Source: Litsea cubeba (lineage: Eukaryota; Streptophyta; Magnoliopsida; Laurales; Lauraceae). Taken from it: 64,000 nucleotides of DNA. How positions within the stretch are numbered: the first letter of the stretch is position 1; every line of letters begins with the position of its first letter. Below are positions 11,300 to 20,006 of the stretch, piece after piece. The stretch is from assembly GCA_012931725.1 (NCBI GenBank), contig CM022944.1, positions 18,665,979 through 18,729,978 of the forward strand, given 5' to 3'. The notes below the pieces were generated by a model. The model saw only the letters and a list, made by a program, of their open reading frames with translations, was not told where the DNA came from and did not search any database. Both the position numbers and the translations under genes were made by a program.

Positions 11300-11545
11300 G
11301 ATTCTGTGAAGCAACGACGTCGTCATATATTAAAGCACATAGTCTTTCAATAGCTTCTGTAAAGCAACGACGTCGTCATATATTAAAGCACATTTTCTAG
11401 CACTAGCTTCTGTGAAGCAACGACGTCGTCAAATATCAAAGCACACTTTCTTCCACTAGCTTCTGTGAAGCAATGACATCGTCAGATATTAGAACACACT
11501 TCCTTCAACTATCTTTTGTGAGGCAACGACGTCGTCACTGACCAT
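11300..11545 (+). repeat. 53-bp tandem repeat, five units, each with GCAACGACGTCGTC
   Basis: The unit core CTTCTGTGAAGCAACGACG begins its GCAACGACGTCGTC box at 11311, 11364, 11417, 11470 and 11523, a period of exactly 53 bp. The fourth copy is mutated to GCAATGACATCGTC. Each box contains the palindrome CGACGTCG with an ACGT core. The array ends within about 30 bp of the truncated end of the NPF transporter fragment. Confidence 0.9.
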
Positions 11546-11555
11546 TGCAATCGAA

Positions 11556-11831
11556 AAAAATGATGTCAACTAGCCATCCTGAGTTGAACCTCTCCACAAT
11601 TGATATAATCCCACTGCTCAAGAAGCTTCCTATGCCAAATGTACTAAGATAAGCTGCTGCTCCAATACTCCGTAGCTCATCTTGCATCTGATCATAGAAG
11701 AGTTCTTGCAAACCCACCATAGTAAAGACGTCTGAAACTCCACAGAGCAAGTACTGTGGAAGCATCCACAATACACTCATAGGAATGGTTGCATGTGGGA
11801 GATCCATAAGCTCAAGTTCTTTAGCAATTGG
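11556..11831 (-). pseudogene. NPF/PTR-family transporter fragment (C-terminal part of the last exon)
   Basis: NPF proteins are 12-helix major-facilitator transporters of nitrate, peptides and hormones. This fragment reads through a conserved C-terminal block: IPMSVLWMLPQYLLCGVSDV, then FTMVGLQELFYDQMQDELRS, then IGAAAYLSTFGIGSFLSSG. Similarity begins at IAKELELMDLPHATIP, with an upstream stop, and fades after GWLVD near 11556. The remaining family C-terminus is missing and is replaced by the 53-bp repeat array. No other NPF exon is nearby. It looks like a broken relic, close to NPF5-type proteins in motif wording. A live exon of a rearranged gene is possible but unlikely. Confidence 0.8.
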
Positions 11832-12252
11832 ATGAGAGGATGATTATACAACTCTTATCCAATCATCCCCCACCCCACATCCTCCATCCCTCTCCCCAGC
11901 ACCCATTTTTTTCACACGCACTCATTTTCGCTCTCCATCCAACACCCTCTTCTCCAAACAAATTCCACAACCACAAGAGTGTGAATCAGATTATTAGAGA
12001 TGATTAATCTACCCTCCTATTCCCCAAACTCATCCTTTTCCCCAATCAAATTTCAAATTTCAAAAATACCCATCTCAGATTTCCTTGCAAAACTCCATTT
12101 CCCAATCCCCAACTCCTCACCCCATCTCAGATCCCTCTTTCCATCACTTCTCCCTCTCTCCCACCACCTAAGAACCAGGTTTCCAACACACCTGTTATAA
12201 TTTGAAGAAGCTTTAAATGATTTGAATGGTAATTATGGTTTAAGGTTGTAAT
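11832..12252. other. Spacer between the NPF relic and the copia LTR
   Basis: The stretch is C-rich, with repeated CCCCA/CCATC/TCTCCC patches, and has no recognised gene. The 66-codon ORF at 12000-12200 is low complexity and unlike any family I know. Confidence 0.5.
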
Positions 12253-13236
12253 TGTTGTCAATCCATGTCAACATGATGAGAGGATGAAGCTCAACTATGC
12301 AATGGAAATCAGATGGAAATCAGAATGGAAAAAGAGCTGAAAAGTGTACAGAAAACAGTTTTTCTGTAGCAGAGTGGCCGGTCGACCGGGCAAGAAGAAA
12401 TCTGCAGAATACAGGTCTCAGTTAATTTGTAACAGATTTCTGCACAGTCTGTTTGGCCGGTCGACCGGGGCCTTCATGCGGTCGACCGGGCATGGGTTTC
12501 CTGATATACGCAGAATTAGTAAACTTCAGCTAAAAGTCAGGGAAAGTTTGTAGATCGGTTGGGACTCTTTCTAAACAAATTGTAGCCGAATTTGGAGACT
12601 TGCTAGGGTTATTAAAACCTATAAAAAGGCTTGATTAATTCGTGATTGCAATAGAAGAACAGAGAAGAGTTTTAGAGAGAAAATTGAGAGAGTTCTTGAG
12701 AGAAAGAAGAAGCTGCTGATGTGTGCTGTTGTGGTGCTGTTGTGGTGACGTTTTCTACAACAATTGTGGACGAGATTGTGCTCTTGAAGATGGTGATTCG
12801 TCCATGAGTTAAGTGTCTCTCTTTATGCTTTAGATTTCAATTTGTAAGGGATTGAGAGAGAGAGAATTGTAGAGGGGAAGGGCTGTAGACAGAGTTTATC
12901 TTCTATTCTGTTTTTACATCAAGTTGGTGCTTGGTGTTTGGGGTTTGGTGATCCTATCTGCGGGTGCAGATAAATTGTAAGAGGAGTAGGTGCTTCCTAG
13001 ATAGTGGGTGCTATCTAAAACACAAGGGTTGGTGCTCTTTGTCGTTGGTGCGACTAAATATATTCAGACCCGTACCGGATCGGTGTTCGGACGGTTTTGA
13101 TCCGTGGACGTAGCCTTTTGGTGAACCACGTTAAATCTGGTGTCATTGTGTGGTTTGACTTGTTTTGTTGTTGAATTGGACCTGTTTTTAGAAATCACTG
13201 ATTCACCCCCCCTCTCAGTGATCGCGATATCCAACA
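12253..13236 (+). repeat. 5' LTR of the copia element
   Basis: The left limit TGTTGTCAATCC is inferred, and the right limit ATATCCAACA sits 2 nt before the primer-binding site. A TATA box, CCTATAAAAAGG, lies near 12609-12620, placing transcription start near 12645. Upstream of it are three palindromes: CCGGTCGACCGG at 12378 and 12457, and CGGTCGACCG at 12479. With no second LTR present, the left limit is less certain than the right. Confidence 0.7.
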
Positions 13237-13238
13237 AT

Positions 13239-13250
13239 TGGTATCAGAGC
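13239..13250 (+). promoter_or_regulatory. Primer-binding site, initiator tRNA-Met type
   Basis: TGGTATCAGAGC is the standard plant copia minus-strand primer site, complementary to the 3' end of initiator tRNA-Met. It lies 2 nt downstream of the LTR end. Confidence 0.95.
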
Positions 13251-13302
13251 GAGGCTCCCTTGATCAGTTTAATACGCTAAGGGTGATCTCTTGTCAAATC
13301 AC

Positions 13303-16300
13303 ATGGCAGCCAATACAGGGAATATGAAAGCACCTCTGTTTGATGGTTCTAATTACTCTTTTTGGAAGATTAGGATGCAAGCCTTCATCAAATCTCTTGG
13401 CTATGATGTTTGGGAGGCTGTCAGAGTCGGTTACAATGCTGCCACCGTACCCAATGATACTGCATCGAAGAAGTTGGCAGACAATGACTCCAAGGCGCAG
13501 AATGCACTCTTTAGTGGCCTTGTGGACAGCGAGCTTGTCAAAGTAATTGCATGTAAAACAGCCAAGGAAATTTGGGACAAGTTGCAAAGCATACATGAAG
13601 GTGATGAGAAGATTAAAGAAGCCAAATTGCAAACTCATCGCTCTCAATTCGAGTCTCTTCGCATGGAGGAAAGCGAGAATGTTGACTCGTATATGCAACG
13701 AGTGAATGAAGTCACGAATGACATTCGTGGACTAGGGGAGGAGATTAAAGAGCCGGTCATCGTCAAAAAGGTTCTAAGATCTCTTCTTCCCCGGTTTGAT
13801 TCAAAAGTCTCAGCCATCGAAGAAGCCAAAGATCTGAATGCATTTTCCATGGATGAATTACATGGTTCTCTAACTGCCTATGAGATGCGCATAGGAAAGA
13901 CGTCTTCATCTGATAAAGAAGCGGCCTTCAAAGTTCAGAAAAAGGCAAAAGAGACTGCTGGTCATGATGTTGATTCTGATAATGATGAGCTTGAGGCTCA
14001 ATTTGTTAGAAAGTTGAAGAAAGGAAGCAATGGCAAGTACAAAGGGAAGCTACCCTTTAAATGCTTCAATTGTGGAGGTGTTGGTCACTTTGCTGCGAAG
14101 TGTCCGCTAAAAGAAGACAATGATAATGACTCTTATGCTGAAAAGAGTAAAGGAAAGAGAAATCTCAGAAAAAGAGGCAAAGCTAAAAACTTTCTATGTC
14201 AACAAGATGACAGCACGTCTGAAACTTCAGACGATGATGAATCAACCGAAGCTCTCTTCATGGTCACTGTTGAAGAAGAAGAAGAGCTAGATCCGGAAGA
14301 GGAAGAGGAGGCTGAAGTCAATCTTGAAGAGGAACTCATACTCGCACTTGAGGAGCTTAGCATGGAACGTAAAACAAGTAAGAAAAATCTGAAACTTCTC
14401 CATGAATCTGAAAGTTCTATTATTGCTTTGAAAACTCAAGTAGAAGAATATAAAAGAATGGTAGAAGTCCTTGAAAACCAAATAAGTATCAAAAAGGAAA
14501 AGGCTATGAAACTTGAAACTGAGATCGCTAGAGCAAAGGCTGAAAATTTGGAAAATAGCAAAAAACTGAAAGCGCTCCAAGTGATTGAAGGGACTATGAA
14601 ACTCGATGAACTACTGAAAGTTCAAAGACCTGCCCACTTCAGATTTGGTCTAGGATTTGAGAAAGGTGAATCCTCTAAGATTGCACCTCCTGAAAAGAAA
14701 GAGTTTGTGAAGCAAGTCACTGCACCTTCTAACTCTATGAAGCCCACTCAACCTAGAAAGGAGTCCATTCCTGTTAGAAAGGTAATGAAGACTAACCAGC
14801 CACAAAGAAGATACAAATTCTATGGTTATTGCTTTCATTGTAATATGTTTGGACATAAAAGAGACGATTGCAAATTCTATGTAAAATACAGCTCACTTGT
14901 GACTAGGAACCCTTTTTCAATCCTAAGTAGCCACAAAATTGAGTGCCATAAGTGCTATAATTATGGACACTTGGCTAGGGATTGTAGGTTGCATATTGCT
15001 AACAAATTTCAGGTTGAAAAGAAACCCAAGTTAGTCAAGGCTTGGAGAGCAAAGCAAAGTGCAGAAAGTCCCAAAGAATCTCTCATTGTGCAAATGGCAT
15101 TCAATGCACAAAAGAAGGCAGCACCATGGGTCCTTGATAGTGGTTGTTCAAGCCATATGACTGGTGATAAAGAGAAATTCATCAAATTACAGCACTATGA
15201 AGGCGGTTCAGTGAAGTTTGGCAACAATGATGGTGCCAAAATCTGCGGAAAAGGTGTTATTCAGCTTATGGCAAACAAGATCAGATCGGAAGAAGTCTTA
15301 TATGTGTCTGGATTGAGACACAACCTGCTTAGTGTGAGCCAGATCTGTGACAAGGGTCACGAAGTTATCTTCACAAAGAATGGGTTTGCCATCAAGAAGA
15401 GTAGCAACGGCAAAACAGTGGCAACTGGATCAAGAACTGCTGGAAATCTCTATACATTGTCAGATGGAGCTGAAAAGACCTGCTTGATGAGTCGGACAGA
15501 GGAAAGTTGGTTGTGGCACAAACGCCTTGGGCATCTAAGCTTTGATAACATGTCAAAGATTTGCAATTCAAAGGCTGTAAGAGGCATGTCTACAGTTGAA
15601 AAGCCTCCCAATCCCATTTGCGACTCTTGCCAAAAGGGAAAGCAAACGAGGGTTATGTTCAAGTCAAAGGAGCATCATTCCAAGAAACCTCTTGAGCTAG
15701 TGCACACTGATCTCTGTGGACCGATGCGAACTCAAAGCACCAATGGAGATAAGTATTTCATGTTATGCATTGATGATTATACTCGTATGACATGGGTATT
15801 GTTTCTTAAGCATAAGCATCAAGCACTTGATCGTTTTTAAGTGTTTAAAGCACAGGTTGAAAATCAATTGGAAAAACGTATCAAGATTTTAAGGTCTGAT
15901 CGTGGAGGCGAGTTCACATCTGAAGAGTTCACTAAATATTGTGAACATCATGGCATTCAAAGACAGTACTCAGCCCCTAGAACTCCACAGCAAAATGGAG
16001 TTGTGGAACGGAAGAATCGCACCGTACAAGAGATGGCTCGTACGATGCTAAGTGAAAGCAAGATGGCTGACAAGTATTGGAAAGAGGCAATTCATACGGC
16101 TGTATACATTCAAAACCGATGCTTGATCAGGCCACATGAAGACAAAACTCCCTATGAGCTATGGTTTGGAAGAAAAGCAACAGTCAAGCACTTCAGAGTC
16201 TTCGGCAGCAAGTGTTACATCAAGCGGCTCGAACAAAATCCGGGCAAATTTGAAGAAAGAGCTGACGAAGGTATATTTCTGGGTTACTCCTCTACTAGCA

Positions 16301-16797
16301 AGGCATATAGGTGTCTTAACAAAAGAACCAGAAAAATCATAGAAAGTGCTGATGTGAGAATAGATGAGAATATTGAACCAAAGAATGCAACTCATAATGA
16401 CAGTCCAGTTTATGAGGACTCGAGTGAGATTGATGATGAGATGGCTGAATCTAATGATTCTGAGAAATCAAAGGATGACTCAGAAGATACTACACCTAAG
16501 AAGCACAGCACTTGGGTAGAGCAACACCCTAAGGATCAAATCATTGGAGATCCTAAGGCAGGCGTTCAAACTAGACAAAGTGTAGTTAGCAATTACTCAC
16601 TTATGTCCACCATTGAACCCAAGACTGTGGCTGAAGCCAGTCTCGATGAAAGTTGGTTGAAATCTATGCATGAGGAGTTGGAGCAAATTGAGAAGAACTC
16701 CACATGGGAACTTGTTCCTAGACCTACTGATAAGAATGTTATTGGTACTAAATGGGTCTTTCGGAATAAGCTGAATGAAGATGGTCAAGTCATTAGA
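13303..16797 (+). pseudogene. Copia gag-pol polyprotein, with an in-frame TAA and a truncated 3' end
   Basis: The first in-frame ATG is at 13303. In order it shows an N-terminal gag domain (APLFDGSNYSFWKIRM), a CCHC knuckle (CFNCGGVGHFAAKC), a long acidic coiled coil, two more knuckles (CFHCNMFGHKRDDC and CHKCYNYGHLARDC) and a protease active site (VLDSGCSSHM). Next comes the integrase HHCC domain (HKRLGHL...CDSC) and the catalytic core, with Asp in HTDLCGP, Asp in SDRGGEF and Glu in NGVVERKN. A TAA at 15838-15840 breaks the frame within the integrase core; the frame is otherwise continuous across it, so a single point mutation is the simplest reading. After the integrase, only the opening of reverse transcriptase (NSTWELVPRP...GTKWVFRNKLN) is present. 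The copy cannot be autonomous. Confidence 0.93.
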
Positions 16798-18129
16798 CAG
16801 TATTGATCGCCACCCGGTCAACCAAAAAAGTGTGCTTTCCACCCGACCGATCGAGAAATCGACAGGACAGATGGCACCGACCCGCTGTTGGCAACAAACA
16901 CCTGAAATTACATGATCATCTGATGTCGATCTACATGAAGATCCATCGATGATCATCAACAGAAGAATCTCAAAAGACGTGGCACGGCCCGCGACTCTTC
17001 AGCTGCTCGGCGACCACTTAATGCGATTAATTGACTAACTTTATTACAGTCATTAATCCATTTCTTTGGACGGCCCAATCAGAAGCAAGCATTCGGGAGT
17101 TACAAGTCAAGAAATTCATGGCATTTAACCCATGAAACTCCTCCCATCATGGCGATTAAAGGCGATTAAATGCCCTCAATCTCCTCCGGCCAATCAGAAG
17201 CCAAGAAAAAGGAGTTACAAAATAAACAATTCAATTTTGTAACTCCTCCCATTATGCGGCTTAATGACAATAAAAGCCCATAAACCCACCTAAAAGGCTA
17301 CCTAAAAGCCTATAAATAGGAGGGCTCTCCAAGAAGAAAAAACACAGAACAACACCAACAGACAGCAGACAGAAATCTAGAGAAAGGAAAAAGAGAGAAA
17401 ACTCTGCGGAAATTCTACACCGGCCACCGCAACAAGGTGACAAAAGTCCCTTGGGGGGTACCCCTCCCAAGGTCCTTGCCTTCTCCTCCTGCCTCCAAAT
17501 GGCTTAGATATGGCTTTTCAGCCCGTCTACTCGGCTTTTTATTGGATATAGGACCTCCTTTTGGTCTTTGTCTTCTAAAAACCTGAGGTTATAGCCAAGC
17601 CAAGCGAATCAATAGCATCCTCTGTTCTCATCTGCATGGATGATGGCGAAGCCCACATATGGCTTGCGACCGTCAATCTAAACGAGTCCCCCACAATCTC
17701 CTGAGAAGTTAGATCCTCCTTTTCTTGCTTTTCATTGTAGTTTGTATTTTTTCAAAAGAGACAAAAATCACAATTCTTGTCTTTCATTGTTGATAAGGAT
17801 TGTAAATCAGCTATAAACGCCAAAATCGGCTATAAATGCAAAAAAAAATCGCCTTTCACGGCAAATCAAGAAAATGTCTCTTTTCTTAAATATATGTGCA
17901 ATGGAAAACTTGAAAGAAGTTGATTTCCTTTTTACTTGCGAAGGTTGATCTCCGGATCACCACTTGCAATTCCAAGTAAAAAATAGAAAATCTGGCACAC
18001 CCACAAAAAAAGAAATGTTGATGCACGCCCCCCTTTACCCCCCGGTTACGAAAGGGTCGGAACCAAACGGACTCCCACGTCCGCCGACCTCGGTAGGAAC
18101 CCCGGGCATTCCGGGAGCGCGGTCCATCA
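16795..18129 (+). repeat. 5' LTR of the Tat element, missing its first 937 bp
   Basis: This aligns base for base with 35110-36444. It starts abruptly at AGACAGTATTG, inside what the 3' LTR shows to be U3. The AGA is shared with the copia sequence at the junction. A TATA box, TATAAATA, lies at 17311-17318, so the promoter-proximal part survives. It ends GGTCCATCA. Confidence 0.92.
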
Positions 18130-18132
18130 AGC

Positions 18133-18154
18133 TGGCAACACCCGGTGGGACTCG
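18133..18154 (+). promoter_or_regulatory. Primer-binding site of the Tat element
   Basis: TGGCAACACCCGGTGGGAC, continuing to CTCG, begins 3 nt after the LTR. Its complement ends in CCA and contains a T-loop-like CGAGTCCC, as the 3' end of a tRNA should. I could not assign the tRNA species with confidence. Confidence 0.65.
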
Positions 18155-18369
18155 TTTATTTGAGAACACGATGCTAGAAATGAAATATTTGCATATCATA
18201 TATTTTGCTCTATGCTTATATTTCTTTTCTCGATTCCTTGGCTACTTTATAATTGGTGGCCTATGTTGAATTCCGCATAAAAAAATGAGATGAGATTTTT
18301 TGTTTGGAAATTTCTAATTCTTTGAATTTATTTCCACTCTTTCTCTTTTCAAAAAAAAAAAAAAAAACA

Positions 18370-19640
18370 AAAAAAAATCAGATTTTTCATTTTTGGATTC
18401 AAAATTGAGAAACTTTGATCCTTTCCCTTCTGGGCACTGGCGCTCGCGGAAATCGCCGAGACCGTGTTCGGATCGGGGTTGGGCCATTGTTTCTCTTCGA
18501 TGAGTTCATTAAAAATCTAAAAAAAAAAAAGAAAAAAAATATATATATAAAAAAAAAAAGTAAAATTTTTTTTTTCAGATTTTTCATTTTTGGATTCAAA
18601 ATTGAGAAACTTTGATCCTTTCCCTTCTGGGCACTGGCGCTCGCGGAAATCGCCGAGACCGTGTTCGGATCGGGGGTTGGGCCATTGTTTCTCTTCGATG
18701 AGTTCATTAAAAATTAAAAAAAAAAAAGAAAAAAAAAATATATATATATATATAAAGTAAAAAAATTTTTTTTTTAGATTTCTCAATTTGGATTCAAAAT
18801 TGAGAAACTTTGATCCTTTCCCTTCTGGGCACTGGCGCTCGCGGAAATCGCCGAGCCCGTGTTCGGATCGGGGGTTGGGCCATTGTTTCTCTTCGATATT
18901 TTCATAAAAATAAAAAATAAAAAAAAATATATATATAAAAAAGACATAGACCACTAAGGTTAAACCAACTGTGTTCTTTGATCATTGTTGATTCAAAGAA
19001 AAGCCTTGTCCAGAGTGTGGAGACAGCTTGACTGTTCTAAGCAAGGGTCCTCCAAACGGGTTCATTAAGTAATCCTACCCTTACCTGGGGGCAATTCTAT
19101 CAATCAAGATTTCATAAGACCGGGTTAGGAGGCCTATGTGTACTCTCTCGTCTTTTAAATAAATTTTTTTCAAAAATAAAGTTTTTAAAAATAAAAATTT
19201 AAAATAAAAAATAAAAAAAAAATTTTCAAAAAAAAAAATCTTAAAAAAAAATAATAAAATAATAAAATAAAAAAAAGAGATTTTTTAAAATAAAAAAAAA
19301 ATCTTCAAAAATCTTCAAAAAAAAAAAAAACTTCCGTCATTTTGGGTTTAGATTACAGAAATCTTGGTCTTCTCCTTTCTGAGCACTGGCGCTCGCGGAA
19401 ATCGCTGAGCCCGTGTTTAGATTGGAGTGCCTTTTGCTCTCTTTGATGAACCCGATATTGGCCTTTCAAAAAAAAAACTCGTCATTTTTAGATTCAGATC
19501 CGAGAAATCATGGTTCATTTCTTTCTGAGCACTGGCGCTCGCAGAAATCGCTGAGCCCGTGTTCAGATTGGAATACCATCTGCTCTCTTTGATGAATCCA
19601 ATCTTGACCTTTCAAAACAGAGAATCTCATCTCATAGATG
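18370..19640 (+). repeat. Leader repeats of the Tat element, five units
   Basis: A conserved block, GCACTGGCGCTCGCGGAAAT continuing CGC(C/T)GAG, occurs at 18434, 18631, 18829, 19383 and 19529. The first three units, about 197 bp apart, are nearly identical and include GATTCAAAATTGAGAAAC and a TTGGGCCATTGTTTCTCTTC segment. They are separated by A-rich linkers. The last two are diverged. The array lies in the untranslated leader upstream of gag. ORFs overlapping it on either strand are by-products of the repeat. Confidence 0.9.
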
Positions 19641-20006
19641 CGGTCTCAAAACATTTGTGTCTAGCGGTACTAGCACGCCCTTTCAGGGTCTACTGTATTG
19701 CGACCGGCACATCTGTAACTCCAACTTTATATTCTTCTTACCTCGAGCAAGCTCTGCTTCTCGATAAGTCGAATTTAAGTTCACAATTGCTTCTAGCAGT
19801 CACTGGGATGCCCATTCCGGGCTTACCATACCTGCGATCAGAACAATTGTACCTTCTATGGCATTTTGCCTTCCTCATATTGCTTGGGTCATCTACCTCG
19901 AGCAATTTGAAAAGACGAAACCATAGAACTTCCCATTTATGATTATTATATTCTTGTGATTACTAATGGATGTGGTCTTGTTTCAGAAATTTTCGAAAAA
20001 CTAACA

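Larger units (their letters stand above)
12253..16797 (+). mobile_element. Ty1/copia LTR retrotransposon (SIRE-like), 3' half missing
   Basis: The order is 5' LTR (12253-13236), primer-binding site (13239-13250), a gag-protease-integrase ORF, then an abrupt end inside the first part of reverse transcriptase at about 16797, where it abuts a truncated LTR of the Ty3/gypsy element. No reverse transcriptase core, RNase H, polypurine tract or 3' LTR follows, and none reappears on the far side of the gypsy element. The long coiled-coil gag with three CCHC knuckles and a GLGF motif favours the SIRE lineage. Confidence 0.9.

Noticed and set aside
18399..18954. ORFs of 66-145 codons in the leader repeats
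   Set aside because: They repeat the same peptide because the DNA is repeated, and run through A/T homopolymers; leader is non-coding.
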